From Rapana venosa (taxonomy: Eukaryota > Mollusca > Gastropoda > Neogastropoda > Muricidae): 64,000 nucleotides of DNA. Made by a program: the position numbers and the translations under genes. The notes under the pieces were generated by a model. The model saw nothing but the letters and a program-made list of their open reading frames with translations. It was not told where the DNA came from and made no database searches. Of the stretch, positions 1 to 52,933 are shown one piece after another. Position 1 is the first letter of the stretch, and each line of letters begins with the position of its first letter. The DNA lies in NCBI GenBank assembly GCA_028751875.1, contig CM054157.1, forward strand, positions 50,709,592-50,773,591, in the 5' to 3' direction.

Positions 1-1062
1 CACGTTTCTTCACTCATCACACTGACACAACATCCTTCTTCAAAGTTACAAGTTAACACACATACACAGCAACCATTCTCCAGCTTTCCATTTGCTTTCT
101 TCACAATTTACAGGTTACGCTTGGAGACAACCATCATTCTCCATCCAATCTGCCAGTTTCACTATCTTCCTTCCTCTTAGTCAAAAGTAAGAGACATATC
201 AGTTGGGTTTTTTTCCTGCAAGCGACTGACATATTCTTGAGCAGACAGCCCTCACAAAGTCTCCATACAATTTGTTCGACAAAGAAAAGAAGAGACAGAA
301 AGACTTAGATAAAACGAAACAGAAAGTTGGGAGAAATAGCAATTAAGAGTCTAAAACCCGTACTTAAAAGAAAGTCCATGTGATAAAATCATCCAGAAAT
401 ACGACAGATGATAAAAAGGATAAAAACAATAAACATTGTATTTTCTTCTCTTCTCTCTTCTTGCTGGGCCCTGACCTCAAGCAAAATGATGACAATGACA
501 AAAAGAATTAAGGGGGGAAAAAAAACAGAGAGAGGAAGAAAGACAAGCAAGAGGTAGTGCAAAAGGATTCACATCAGATCTCACGGCAACATCAATCACA
601 AGAAACAGAATGTGTCCCCCCCCCCAAACAAAACCCTCACAAGAAAATATCGACAGAAGCAAACCAAGTCACACATGGGGCGATTTCTGAACCAAAATAA
701 GTCATCACATACAAAAATCAATTTTTTGAAAATTTTCGACTTTCCATTTTCACATCTTTCTATTATTATTATTATTATGCATGTACAGTGATATTATGCC
801 AAAGTCACACGGTTCCGCATGATTCACAAAATGTTAGGAATATCATCACATTGTGGGCAGAAAATCACATGTTTTATCCCATTCATGTTCATGAAAATAT
901 GCAAGCAAACACACACTGAAGTCAGAACACAACAATGTATGCATATGAGCAAGCAAATATACACACACCCACTACTCACTCACATGCCCCCCCCTCTCTC
1001 TCTTCACACTCACTCCCTTTCTCTCACTCACACACAAACACACACACACACTTATTCACATG

Positions 1063-1095
<33 letters not shown>

Positions 1096-1170
1096 TCACT
1101 CTCTCTCACTCATCACACACACACTCACACACTCTCTCTCACTCTCATCACACACACACACACTGACACA
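1..1170 (-). other. Downstream/3' UTR of the eMIC exon, with CA/CT microsatellites
   Basis: This stretch follows the E9b stop in the direction of transcription. It holds CA, CT and mixed CACT arrays at 960-1165 right after the stop, a short ATT run near 765-777, and otherwise A-rich unique sequence. I see no coding region. The ORFs at 819-1177 are products of the CA/CT repeats. Confidence 0.5.
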
Positions 1171-40742
<39,572 letters not shown>

Positions 40743-40894
40743 CTGCAACAACAAGGAGAACAGGGTAGTAGTAGTAGGATAGTTGTATGTATCAATGTAA
40801 GGAGTTTCCACATTTCAGCTCGTCGTAATGTCTGAGATGACAAGCATACATACATGCACGCATGTACACATGAAATATACAGTTACACATGCAT

Positions 40895-40948
<54 letters not shown>

Positions 40949-41140
40949 TCTCCCTCTCACACACATGCACACACACACGTCTCTTTCTCTTCATATATAC
41001 TTTTTTTCTTTCCTTTTTTGTGTGGCATCACTTTATGTACAAAAATATACAAGCAAAGACTACTACTACCAACACTACAACTAATAACATTACTACTACT
41101 ACTACTCACTCACACACACACACACACAACACGAAGGTAT
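40895..41140 (+). repeat. CA and ACT microsatellites
   Basis: A CA array at 40898-40943 and ACT-rich repeats at 41060-41105. Right upstream of E1 in transcript sense. No coding signal. Confidence 0.92.
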
Positions 41141-41173
41141 TTTCTATTGCTTTAGTCCCACAACTATAGTGTT

Positions 41174-41235
41174 TGTAACATTTCGTATTTACTTTCAAAG
41201 CAGATGTCTTGGCATGAAATTCACACTTCCCTCCT
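41174..41235 (-). repeat. SINE family B, 3' fragment
   Basis: ACTTTCAAAGCAGATGTCTTGGCATGAAAT then CTCCTCGGGGA is a diverged match to the family B 3' end (shown here in two pieces, each from that span). Confidence 0.45.
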
Positions 41236-41469
41236 CGGGGACAGGGGTGTCTTTTTGATTATTGTTGTTTTTGCTGCTGCTGCTCTTGTTGTAATATTGC
41301 TCTTTGTTTCGTTTTGTTCTACTTTGATTAATTTTTGTCCATGTTTCTGTTGTTCGGAGAGCATGCACTTCTTTTCCAAAGAGAAAAAAGTTTACATAAT
41401 GCTGACAGGGCAATAATTTTTTTTTTATAATCTAAATCTTGCATCACCAACTAGTGTGAACAGACTACA

Positions 41470-41930
41470 AATACACCAACCAACCTATCCATCAAACAAC
41501 CCACCACTATCCCCACTGACCAACTACCCAACTAGCTATGCACCAACCAACAAACCACCAGCCAGCTGGCCAACCAGCTATACTATCAGTATCAACCAGC
41601 CAGCCAGCCAATCAGCCAGCCAAACCTGCCAATAAACCAAACAACCATACAACCAGCCAGCCATATCATTACCCACCAGCCAACAACCATACACCTGACC
41701 AGCCAAGAATTGTACAACCAACCAGCAAATCAACCAGCCAGCCAGCCAATAACCTATCCATCCACCCAATCAACCAACCAACTATAAAACTGACAACCAA
41801 CCAATCAAACAATCATCAGTACATTACAACCAACCTTTAACCAACTGTCCAACCTATTAACCACCCAACCAACCAACCATCCACCCCTCCAACCACCCAA
41901 CCAAGGCAACCACCCCAGCAAGCCACCCAG
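41470..41930 (+). repeat. Degenerate CCAA/CCAG tetranucleotide tract
   Basis: About 450 bp of CCAACCAACCAG-type units. The open frames on both strands are due to the low complexity. Confidence 0.92.
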
Positions 41931-42429
41931 TAGGACCCAGGGCAGCTGATTCACTGACTGGGTCAGACACAGCTTGCATCACACACACACACACATAAAC
42001 ACACACACACACGCGCATAAACACAGAAGCTGCCAAACAGTAGCGATGAGGAGACAAGCCACATCAAATATTCAGCAAGAACAGAGTAATTGTACTCCCG
42101 GCCTGTCCTGAGACACGCTTTGAACCATTCCCTGACGGCCGCCAGACTGAGTTATGCCAAAGACGCAGACAACTGAGGCAATACTTTATTTACCCCCTCC
42201 TACCTAAACCTCCTATACAATTTTTTCCCTACTTATACTGTAATTGGTCCATTGCATTTATGTTTTTTTGTTTTCCCATTTGTTCTGTAATTATTCATAT
42301 TATTTCCGAGCCAATCTTTAAGGCCACATCACCTTTAAACAAACATTTTAAAGACAGGTGTGAATTTTTACAATCTCCCAGGTCAACAGTAAATACAGAC
42401 CTGACAGTGCTTGAATTTCCTTTGTGTGT

Positions 42430-42680
42430 ATGTATGGACAGAGGAGGAGGAGGAGGAGGAGGAGGAGGAGGAGGGAGGGGGAGAGAGAGAGAGAGAGAGA
42501 GAGACAGAGACAGACAGACAGACGGAGACAGTGACACAGAGACAGACAGACAGACAGAAAGAGACAAAGACAGAGAGAGAGAGGGGGGGGGGGAGGAGAA
42601 GGAGGATAAAAAGAAGAAAACGAAGGAGAAGGAGGAGGATAAGAAGTAGACGACGAAGAAGAAGAAAGAAAAAAATACGA
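42430..42680 (+). repeat. Purine tract (GGA/GA/GACA)
   Basis: Almost pure purine on the plus strand over 250 bp. Confidence 0.95.
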
Positions 42681-42971
42681 TAGATGCTTAAGATATTTTC
42701 TCATAAGAAACAAAGAGAAAACCCTACATTCTTGCAGAGAAAATGTCTGACCCTACTCACTATCAACTATTATCAACCCTAGTTTGAATCCAATATTCAA
42801 GGAAGCTAAAATAAAATAATACTTTTAAACAAACAAGCACACACACACACTTTTTTGCAGCGAAGTACGTTTGTGGTACATCAGAACTATATCCTTTTTA
42901 TATTCTTCATCCAATTATCAATTTTTCATTCCTTGGCTACAGCTCCAAATGGTGACATTTGGTATATGCGA

Positions 42972-43281
42972 CTGCTTGATCTGAAGTCTGTAGCTAGTAG
43001 CAATAGACTGCACTGGTAAGGGCACGTTCAACGGAAAGCAGACCACCACATCATAAAAGAGCAATGAACTTCGTAGTGGATGGAAAGAGACCAAAGGGAA
43101 GACCTAGCAAAACCTGGGCTACCTGTATTGCAGATGATCTTAGAGGAAGAGGCATAAATGAGGAAGCTCAAAACAGAGAGAGATGGAGAAGGCTCATCAA
43201 TGTCAAACCTCCCCTGGGAGAAACATGACAAAAAAGGAGGAAGAAGAAGAAGAAGAAGAAGAAGAAGAAGAAGAAGAAGAC
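42972..43281 (+). mobile_element. LINE 3' end with GAA tail, copy 3
   Basis: Starts at TGATCTGAAGTCTGTAGCTA and ends in GAAGAAGAAGAAGAAGAAGA. Collinear with 20175-20455. A repeat C fragment abuts its 5' end. Confidence 0.88.
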
Positions 43282-43371
43282 TGCTTGCCCACCATGAAGG
43301 AAGCTGCATTCCAGCTTCAGCACTGACGTCTAAACATAACACCAGTGTGCCTGCATTTTAAAAACCTGTCA

Positions 43372-43580
43372 TTCATTCCTACTGGCACATACTGACATAC
43401 CGCTACGAAAAATGGAACACGTTCTCATGAGTTTGCAAGATGCTCTGCAGGCATTTGCACAAGGGACCTCAAATTACAGTCTCATCCAAAGGACTTTTGG
43501 GAAGTAGAGTTAGCAGAGATAACAACTCCAGGAGAAAAATACCCTCAAAATGGTGTCTTGGTGATGGCACAAACCCACTT
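43372..43580 (-). repeat. SINE family A, old diverged copy
   Basis: CATTCCTACTGGCACATACT, AAGGGACCTCAAATTACAGT and CCAAAGGACTTTTGGGAAGT follow the family body in reverse with many changes. Confidence 0.7.
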
Positions 43581-43599
43581 GTCAGATCATAATAATAAT

Positions 43600-43962
43600 A
43601 ATAATAATGATAATAATAATGATATTAATAATATATGGAATTTATATAGCGCTGAATCTTGTAAAAAAAACAAAACCCCCAAACAAATCGAAGCACTCGC
43701 ACTCAATCATTTACATGCATGCAACTCTCCTTAAACATAATGAACAACAGATTTCAAATCCATGCGCGCACACAACACGTACGCATGCACGCACGCACAC
43801 ACACACACTCGCAACACACTTAGGATGTGAAGGATGCTGTTGAAAATTAGGGACATATATGAGGGAAAAGTCTCAGGTAAGAAATAAGTGTGTTTTGAGG
43901 CTGGATTTGAAGGTATCAAAGTTGATCATGAGCTCAACGCTCTAACCACTAGGCTGTCCCAC
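43600..43962 (-). repeat. tRNA-derived SINE family D
   Basis: On the minus strand the head GACAGCCTAGTGGTTAGAGC opens the element. The plus-strand end carries an AAT array and GGAATTTATATAGCGCTG. A related fragment with GGAATTTATATAGCATCAG lies at 45582-45670. Confidence 0.6.
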
Positions 43963-44032
43963 CCCCCCAACTAAAACGCACAAGACCCACAACAGACTGT
44001 TAATAGAGCTCAGGTAGTGTTCAGACACTCAC

Positions 44033-44864
44033 AGGTAGACCCGATAGCAGCCCAGAAACTGCACAGGGCCTGAAGAGGAAGAGGAGGAGGAGGAGGCAGG
44101 AGACAGGGGACTCCTCACGCATCTCTCCCCATGAGGGACTCCGGCATTCTGCGCCCACACCGGGATCTGATCCTGCTGGAGGGGCCTGCCCCCACACCCC
44201 TCCGTCCCCACAGACACCCCGAACCTCTCTCCCCCCACAGACATGCCACACTGCGTCTCTCCACCACCCAGCACTTTGGCGTGGGCCTGCTCCCAGAAGA
44301 AGTCAAAGATGGTGGTGGTGCGAGGACAACTTGGCCGAGAGTTCCAGGGAGTGGGATGAGGGAGAAGGTGGTTGGGGCAGGGGTGGGGGGCGAACTGGTG
44401 GGGGAGGTAGGAAGGGGGTTCTCGTTTGCACTCTCCTTTGATGTCTGTCATCACGGGGTAGCTCCCCTGCACTCCCATAGCACAAGAGTTGGAGGAGCAC
44501 CTTGACGCGCAAGTCCCTGCAGTAAACCGTGACCCGCAGGTTCTGTGCGTGTCCCTGGAGTTACACAGCCGCTCCCTCACTCCAGCAGTGCAGGGGTGAC
44601 TGCCCAGGACGGAGCTACATTTCCCACCTGAGGGCCAGGATTCTCTGTACACGTTGTGAGACACGCCACTCCTACCAGAGTGTGTGGAGCAGCACCCACA
44701 GGGTTTGCCAGACACGCCCGGCAGAGGGGACAGGTCGTGCAGCTCTTGAAGGATCAGCGCTCCCTGACAGGTGGTGGTCAGGTAACTCTTGCCCTTCATC
44801 CTCTTGAACAGTTTGAGGGATTCCTTCAGGTGACGTTCAGCATTCAGTGAGAGTGAATTCCAAT
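44033..44864 (-). CDS. Large exon candidate, helical then Ser/Gly/Cys-rich, unrecognised
   Basis: The acceptor is agccactcacag and the donor is TACCT|GTGAGTG. Phase 1 entry, phase 2 exit, 276 open codons. The frame's only stop is the TGA inside the GTGAGT donor itself, which argues for a spliced exon. It opens WNSLSLNAERHLKESLKLFK then RMKGKSYLTTTCQGALILQE, which looks like one or two TPR-type helices. After that it is rich in Cys, Ser, Gly and Pro (KPCGCCSTH, SSSSSSSSSGPVQFLGCYRV). Its exit phase fits E1 (CT|A, Leu), so it could be the 5' part of the eMIC transcript. It could equally be the last exon of an upstream gene ending at that TGA. I do not recognise the protein. Confidence 0.45.
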
Positions 44865-46665
44865 CTGTGAGTGGCTGTCATGTCCAGTGAAACCCAGAAA
44901 TGGTGTCCTTACATGTGTTCCACATTTATTTTCTATAAACACACCAGATGCTACTCTCATTATCATAAAAAATGTAACTCCAGTTCAATGTAGTATTGAG
45001 CACAATCAGTGGAATGCTTGTTCCTGGTCATGCAACAACCTCCATGAAGAGTAATTTTCAATCAAAAATGAAAATTCTCTCACATTCATATATCTCAATT
45101 TTTCAGCAAGGACTCCTGAAACACACAGTTAGGAGAACGGTTTCACTAATGGCTCCATTTCCCTCGAACCAGACTGACCAAAAGTTTTACATCATGCATC
45201 TGCAAAATCCCGCTTTCAACTCATCAATGTCTTCAAAACGCAGAAAGAAAATATTACAGTACACTGTGAGTGAAATCAATTACATCAGATGGATAGACCC
45301 CTTTTGTTGTTTTGTACAAAATATTTCACTTGTACACTTGAGTGTTTTCGGTGACACCAACACTTGGCTTTCTTCAAAGCACTGCACCGTTATGCTCTAA
45401 ACAAGATAAAACACAAAACATTTCCCCTTCTTTTGGGCAAAAGGTTGTAGTCAGTTGAAAGAAACGATTCAATGTGATGCCACAAACATCTGTCTTCTCT
45501 TTTCTTAGTCATGTCTGTGTAATTCCAGGTGAAGCGCAATCACACTCCCTCCGATGTTGAGCACTTTCTCCCTCTCAACAATGTATGGAATTTATATAGC
45601 ATCAGCGCTATATTCAGATTTACATTCAGACCTTGTAAAGCAACAAATCAAAGCGCTCTACAACAACAGGGAAAGCGCATCACACTAATAAAATAGTGTT
45701 GTCTTTTTCAAGACATCAAAGATGCCACTGAGTTCTTGAATCTATTCGCCTTTCCGTGCAAACGGCTCAGTAATCAAGTAAAGACACATCATTAGATGCA
45801 TCTCTTTTTCTCTGGAATCACCAAGAAATTAAGAAAAGATATATCACTGATTCTGTGTATCTTTGCAAATGACCAAGATTCAATAAAGAAATGCTACCAC
45901 ATTCTTTTTCTTTGAAAAGTTACAGCATCAGAATTACACAGTGATCCACACAGCAGAACAGTAAGCAGGAGAACCTTTTCTTTTGAAGTCTTCAGGACCA
46001 CACGATGATGAGCAGAATCAAAACCTTTTCCAAAACTATGGGTCAGTCCAAACTTATCCAAAAATCATTCAAGTCTGTCAAATAGGAATGCAGTGTGAGA
46101 GTGTACAGCAGAGGGGCAGGTAAGCAGTCCACAACGTCCCCACACTCTCACAGACACTGGCTGTCCTCCACACACAGGCCTTTTCACCATGCTACTGCCT
46201 GTCTTTTTATCTCAACACCCCCACCCCCTCCAGTCTCTCATCCCCCCCCCCCCCCCCCCCCCAAAACCATGGGGACGATTGTTGCTGCTGTTACTGGAGT
46301 TGTCATCAGTGCTGTTCAATACTGCCGACCAGCCAACTACCAACCACCACCACTACCACTACCACCATCCACACAATGCCTGCCTGCCTGCCTTCTTATG
46401 CAAATCATTCCCTCCTAGCCCCACCCACCGCCACTTCTCATTGGCTAATCACACCTGCCTTTCACACCTTCACTTTTCTTTTCTTTTTCCCCTGTCATTT
46501 TCTTTTCTGTTCTATCTTTTATTCCGGCTCCTCTTCTTCCTTGCTCACTTTTCTCTGTAGATCTATGCAGGCTGTGAATGAGTGGGGAAAGCTGCCAGTG
46601 TCAAGAACAACAACCCTGTCAACACAGGAGAGAGACCAGGGGGGAAAGGGGCGTGATTGACTTAC
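44865..46665. other. Interval between the large exon and the 21-nt exon candidate
   Basis: Mostly unique sequence, a family D SINE fragment at 45582-45670 and a poly-C run at about 46243-46262. No supported exon. Confidence 0.4.
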
Positions 46666-46686
46666 CACACAGGACCCCTACAATTA
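46666..46686 (-). CDS. Candidate 21-nt microexon joined in frame to 44864
   Basis: The acceptor attgcttttttgttttag and the donor TGTGTG|GTAAGTC are both near consensus. Phase 1/1 with no stop, reading (x)TA-IVGVLC-G. Joined to the next exon it gives LIVGVLCDWNSLSLNAERHL if the preceding base is C, A or G. The hydrophobic-to-helical continuity supports the join. Confidence 0.4.
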
Positions 46687-46886
46687 CTAAAACAAAAAAG
46701 CAATGTCAGAGGGGACCGGCCCCTTGCCAGACAAAATAAACAAACAAAAGGAAAAGTGAGCACCAGAAAAGATGACAGAGAGAGAGAGTAGAACAATACC
46801 GCCGAGAGCAAAGAAGAACGCAAAGAACACACACACACACACACACACACACCCTAAAAGAGAAGAGAGAAAATGAGAAATCTGGG

Positions 46887-49800
46887 ATCTATCTATCCCG
46901 TAGTCTGACGACCGTGGGGGCACCCTCAAAGACTCAACAACCAGTTCCCTCCATTCCTCTCTCTGTTCTGCCTTTCTCAGGGTTTTGTTGAGTTCTAGGC
47001 CTGTCCATTCGCTGATGTTATCCTCCCAGCTCTTCCTTGGTCTGCCTCTTCTTCTTCCTCCCTGGACAGTGCCTTGTAGAACTGTCTTTGCAAGTCCTTT
47101 GGATCTTGTGACATGCCCATACCATTTAAGTTTACGTTTTTTCACGATCGTTAGAAGGTTCTCATAGGGTCCAATGGTTTGCTGGATTCTGTTATGCACG
47201 CTTTCGTTGCTTATGTGGTCTTTGTAGGAGATGCCAAGGAGTCTCCGAAAGCATCTCATCTCCACCGCCTGTACTCTTCTCTCCAAATCTGCAGTCAGGG
47301 TCCATGATTCACAGGCATACAGAAATATGGATATGACAAGGGAGCGCATTAGTCTGATCTTGGAGATAAGTGAGATATTTTTATCTCTCCAGATGGTGTT
47401 TAGTTTTGACAAAGCTGTTATTGTCTGTGCAGTCCTGCATACTACTTCTGGCTTGGATCCCTGGTCTGATACAATGGCTCCCAGGTACTTGAAGCTTTGA
47501 ACTGTTTCCAGCTTCTGGTCATTAACCCTGATATCAGTGCTAATGCTGTTGGTGTTATTAGTCATCAGTTTTGTCTTCTCTGCACTGATTTCATGCCGTA
47601 TTTTTTGGATGCCTTATTCAAGTGTTCTGTTAGGCTGGCAAGCTCTTTTTCTGATCCTGCTATTCCATCAATGTCATCTGCGAAGGGGAGGTTTGTGATC
47701 GTTCTGCCACCAATGCTGACTGACCCTTCATGATGTTCCAGTGCATCAGCCATGATTCTCCAAGGAAGATGTTGAAAAGAGTGGGTGAGAGAGACGCCCT
47801 GCCTTACTCCAACTGTTGTTCGAAACCATTTTCCAATGTTGTTGTAGTACACTGCACTGGTGGCCTCGCTGTACAGCTGTTTGATGACTCTGATCAGGTT
47901 TGCATTGATGCTGTACAAATTCATGGTTGCCCACAAAGCTGCATGCCACACCCTGTCAAATGCCTTCTTAAATCGATAAATACGTGGTAAAGGTCTTGTT
48001 GATTTTGAAGGTACCGCTCACATAGTATTCTGAGGTTGAATATCTGTTCGGTTTGTGCTGCGCCCTGCTCTGAAACCTGCTTTTTTCCTCAGCAATGATG
48101 GTCTCTGCTTGTGGCTTCAGTCTATTCAATATTATCTGCAGCATGACCTTGCTTGGGTGGCATATGAGGCTGATTGTGCGGTAATTATGGCGTTGCAGAT
48201 TTCCTTTCTTGGGAGGGTGATGATGAGTGACTGTGTCCATGGTGTTGGCCATTTTCCTGTCTGCAGTTTCTTGTTGCAGATTCTTAGTAGGGCGCTGACA
48301 TGGCTTCCCCTCCAGCTTGAACCAACTCAGCTGGAATGTTGTCAGCCCCTGCTGACTTTCCCTTTTTCAGCGATCTGACTGCTGTTTCCACTTCTTCTCG
48401 GAGGATAGGGTGACTGTCTGTGTCTTTGCTTGCTGGTACATTAAGGACATCTGGATCTCCTGCGGTTCTATAGTTATACAGGTGGAGCAGTATTCTGTCC
48501 ATCTGTTCAGAATATCCTGGTCGCCAGTGAGACACTTCCCATTTTGTCTTGGATTGTTAAACCTTTTCCCTGTTTTGTGCTAGTCAGTCTTTCACCACTG
48601 ATATGCTTTCTTGCTATTGTTTTTCTTGATGTTCTCTTCAATGTCTTGGCAATGTTCACCAATCCATTTCTCTTTTGCCTCCGTCATGGACTTCCTGAAT
48701 TCTTTTGTTGACTGCCCTATATTGTTCTGCTCTTTCTTTTGTTTCATTTTTCTTTTTCTTCAACTCTACGCTTGTCGCATAGTTGTAGGATGTTGGTGTG
48801 ACCCATGGTTTTTTGACTGGTCGGTGTTTGCCAAGAAGCTCGCTTGCTGTTTCAGTCACTGCTGTATTGAAACTATTCGATTCGATTCGATTTTACGTCT
48901 GTTCACTCTCAGTGAAACTATTCGTCAGTGTATCTATGTCTGAGTCTATCACAGTGAGTGCTGCAAACTTTCCACCTATCCTTGCTTGAAAAATGTCTAA
49001 TACCTTTGGGTCCTTCAGCTTCTCGAGGTCAAATTTGATCCTGATGTAGTTCCGCTTGTGGATTTTCTTTAGACGTAGTCGGAAAGTCATCATCACAAGA
49101 TCATGATCACTCCCTATGTCTGCTCCTGGAAAACTTCGTGTCTGTGCGATGTTAACGCTAGACTGAAACCGTCTTTTCACCATGATGTAATCTATTTGGT
49201 TGTGGTGTTCTCCATTTGGGCTATGCCATGTCCATTTTCTGGATTTCTTGTGTGGGCCAAGTGTATTCACTAGCTGGAGGTGGTTGTTACTGGCAAACTC
49301 CAGGAGTCTCAAGCCTCTTTCATTTGATTGGTTATTACAATGTGGCCCACAAACGCCCTCCCAATCTTTCCATGCATCTTCTCCTACCTTGGCGTTTCAT
49401 GAGGATGTCTTTCTTGGGAGTTTGATTCAGAACCTCTTGTAGCTGGTCATAAAATTCTTCTATGGCTTCATCTGTGCAGTCTGATGTAGGGGCGTATGCC
49501 TGTACTACAGTTATGTTAAAGGGGGTTGCTCTCAGGCGGATGGTAATAAGTCTGCTGGACACAGGCTGACAGCTCATGACGGTGTTCACGATGTCTTTGT
49601 GAACGAGAAACCCCACGCCGTGTTCATGTTTATCCTGTTTTCCACTGTAGTTAATTTGTGGTCTTCCTGGGTCGTTGTTTCTCCCATGTTTTTCCACCTG
49701 ACTTCGCAGAGCCCAAGGATGTGCCAAGATATCTGGACATCTCATGTGTCAGTTCTTCCACTTTGCCTGCAGCTCTTAGTGTCCGTACATTCCATGTGCC

Positions 49801-49975
49801 AATGATGGTGTTGTTTCTGGCACGGATTTTGTTGTGTTTTACATCAGTAGCATACTTTCGACGTCTGTCCTGATGAGCAACAGAAGGCGCGGTCCTTGGT
49901 AACCCGGGCGACGACCGATCCGGTATGGAAATTCTGGCCGTCTTTGTCATTGGTGTATCTTGGGCAAATCAAGGT
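46887..49975 (-). mobile_element. RTE-like LINE, near full length but decayed
   Basis: On the minus strand the order is endonuclease (IIGTWNVRTLRAAGKVEELT; HEHGVGFLVHKDIVNTVMSC; WHSPNGEHHNQIDYIMVKRR; GADIGSDHDLVMM), then RT (AGADNIPAELVQAGGEA; LPFADDIDGIAGSEKEL) and C-terminus (FKYLGAIVSDQGSK; LKWYGHVTRSKGLAKT; GRPRKSWEDNISEW). Several frameshifts and stops break it into about eight pieces, so it is inactive. It ends in a GATAGATAGAT tail near 46890. It lies in the same orientation as the eMIC gene. Confidence 0.9.
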
Positions 49976-50147
49976 CAGGTCAGGTCAGAGACTCCCTCTG
50001 CTACTGGTAACCATGTAACCCAGTACCACCTGCCACATGTGGGGAGTAAACCCAATCAAAAAATCCGACCTGGAGAGGGATGGGCTCCGCCAGGTTTGAT
50101 TTGCCCAAGATTTGCCCAAAATCTGGGATAAGGGATTAAAATGTCCT

Positions 50148-50179
<32 letters not shown>

Positions 50180-50203
50180 TGTTTGTGTGTTTTGTGTGTG
50201 TGG

Positions 50204-50204
<1 letters not shown>

Positions 50205-50294
<90 letters not shown>

Positions 50295-50330
50295 CCCTCT
50301 CTAGCTCTCACAAACACACACCACACACAT
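50205..50330 (+). repeat. (GT)n(CT)n compound microsatellite
   Basis: A GT array followed by a CT array, with GGCT repeats just before (50148-50178). A further CA array at 50615-50720. No exon seen in 49980-51000. Confidence 0.95.
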
Positions 50331-51023
50331 ACACAAAATAAAAACCCAGAAAATATGCGATTTGGAGGAGGAGACAAAAGAAACACAACCTGCCCCTCCT
50401 CTCTCCCCACCCCCCACCCCCCTCCCCCCTCTCTCTCTCTCTCTCATGATCAGCTGATCATTCTATGTTTCAAATGACAGCAACATCCACATCCAAAAGA
50501 AAACAGAATCAGACAAAAGGCAAGGGCAGAGCCAATCGCACAACCCTGCTAAATTTGGAGGTGGTTATCCCAACACTTTCTGTCTTTGCATCTACACCCC
50601 CCCTCCCCCTCCCTACACACACACACACACACGCACGCACACACGCACGCATGCACACACACACACATATACACGCACGCACGCACCCACACCACACCAC
50701 ACACGCAAGCACACACATTCGGTCTCCCTCTTGGAAATGCTAGGGCTCGCTCTTTCATCTAACAACATCCCCACCTTCTGAAAAGTCTGTGCTGGATATT
50801 TTTCCCATTTTTCTGAACATTTTGTGCTGGATTTTTCTAAAAACTTTTTTCTGAAAATCTTATGCAAGGCATTTTTTAAAAACTTTTTTGTTGCGGGGGG
50901 TGGGGGTGGTGTTTCGTTTCCAGGTGGGTTTTTTCCCTTTTCTTTATTGGCCTTTTTTTAATCCTAAAGATTAATTATTTTTAATATATCATAAAGAAGT
51001 TCTTCCCAACAAACTTATAATCC

Positions 51024-51026
<3 letters not shown>

Positions 51027-51109
<83 letters not shown>

Positions 51110-51110
51110 A
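51027..51110 (+). repeat. (TG)41 microsatellite
   Basis: One of the longest perfect dinucleotide arrays here. Confidence 0.96.
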
Positions 51111-51749
51111 TACATGCATGCGTGAGTGCGTGCGAGCGTGTTAGGGAGAGGGGCTGATTTCAGAAACCTGAGCAACAATAGGAGAGCACCCAGACAATTG
51201 ATAGGGCTTTTCAGAGGACAAAGAAGACTGCAGAGTGGCTGGTTAACATCCACTGAACAAACGGAAGTACATGCCTTCTCTGACATCTTTATCACAGCCT
51301 AAGTTAGGGCCTTACTAGTAAAATGAGCCAACTCTACCAGGTTCTTTTCTTATTAATATGTTTGCCTATATATTGTTCATACCATCTCAGTATTTCAGTA
51401 CAGCATTTTTTATGTTTCTCTTTGGGGGCACTTTGGTTTTTTTCCCCCTTTGTGGGGAGGGGAGAGGGGGGGGGGGGGGCTGCCTTTAGTAATGACAATG
51501 GTATTTATGATAATGTGAAAGGCGAATATTAGATTTCTTATATGATATGTTGAATGTATATTCATATTGAATTCTGCTTTCTCTCCTCCTTCTTCTCCTC
51601 CTGAATGTCAAATCACCTAATCTCTCCTTTACTTTTCTGTGGAAAAAACTCATGATAATCTCATTATCCTAGCCCAAGTTCATCCTTGTATGGCCAATAT
51701 TCAGATGGTACAAGAGTCAGCTGTCAGAGAAATTGTATTATTGGTTGAC

Positions 51750-51932
<183 letters not shown>

Positions 51933-52450
51933 TATACAAAGACACCCACCTCTTCCACATCACACTACACGTATACATCTGTATCACATCACAGCAACGT
52001 TCAAGTCATCCACATCATACCCAGAAAGGAACACACACACCACCATTTCTCTCCCTCTACCTCAGACAACAGAACTACTCAGAAACGCTATGGTCTCCTT
52101 GCAAACAAACATCCACAGTAAAAATGGTTGCTTATCCCGTTTACTTACAGAACTACCAGTCTACCCCATCTCAGAATCCTGCAAGTCCAATGGTGTGTAT
52201 CAGAAAAACCCAAGTTTCTTATACAGTTTACCTAGACAGGCTTATCCACCAAGCTAACCTACCCCATGATACCAGTGTAATTCTGCACTGACCGACAACA
52301 TATACAACTTCATCTCCCTATATCACCATACCCGCTTTGTGCAGTCAGGGGAAGGGCCTATTTAGATGGCTGGCTTGGGTGCAGGCCATTCCTGACAAAG
52401 GCTAGATATTACTGAAGGTAAGAGCCATCACTCACGGTCCTCCTCCTTCC

Positions 52451-52519
52451 CTACTGTTCAATCATCCTCAACAGTTTTGTGTGAGCTTGTCTCTGTTGAC
52501 TGTGGTCCAAATGAAGAGA
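52451..52519 (-). CDS. Weak terminal exon candidate
   Basis: The acceptor is cctcacttttgtcag. Phase 0 entry reads SLHLDHSQQRQAHTKLLRMI, EQ and TAG. The segment is helix-like. It is phase-compatible with the candidate exon 55555-55699. No polyadenylation signal was identified. Family unknown. Confidence 0.25.
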   Translation of the reverse strand, partial: SLHLDHSQQRQAHTKLLRMIEQ

Positions 52520-52581
52520 CTGACAAAAGTGAGGCTTGATTAATACAGTCTGTCTGTTGGTTGGTTGGTTGGTTGGTGAGT

Positions 52582-52584
52582 TTG

Positions 52585-52640
<56 letters not shown>

Positions 52641-52648
52641 CTCTCTCC
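52582..52648 (+). repeat. CT array with preceding GGTT repeats
   Basis: GGTT units at 52558-52576 then CT units. A second CT array is at 52899-52930, followed by G-rich runs to 53020. Confidence 0.94.
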
Positions 52649-52894
52649 AATTTTGATATATGCTTTTAGCAATATTCACGCATTCATATAGCATTGTTTA
52701 TCTAGTTCATAGTCCAAGACTTGATCACTGTAGTCATGATTCACTTGAATTGGTTGTTGGTTTGTTTGCTTTCTTTTCTTCCATATACTATGGTACTGTA
52801 TATACCAGTATGTCGATTCCCCTCTTTCCCCCAAACTTCGTGTATTTGTGGCCTAAGGCCAATGTACATATCAAACACGTTCAGAGTTCAGAGA

Positions 52895-52933
<39 letters not shown>

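Noticed and set aside
51139..51245. Exon-like minus frame (CPLKSPINCLGALLLLLR)
   Set aside because: The only donor (CAG|GTTTCT) is poor, and two frames are equally open.
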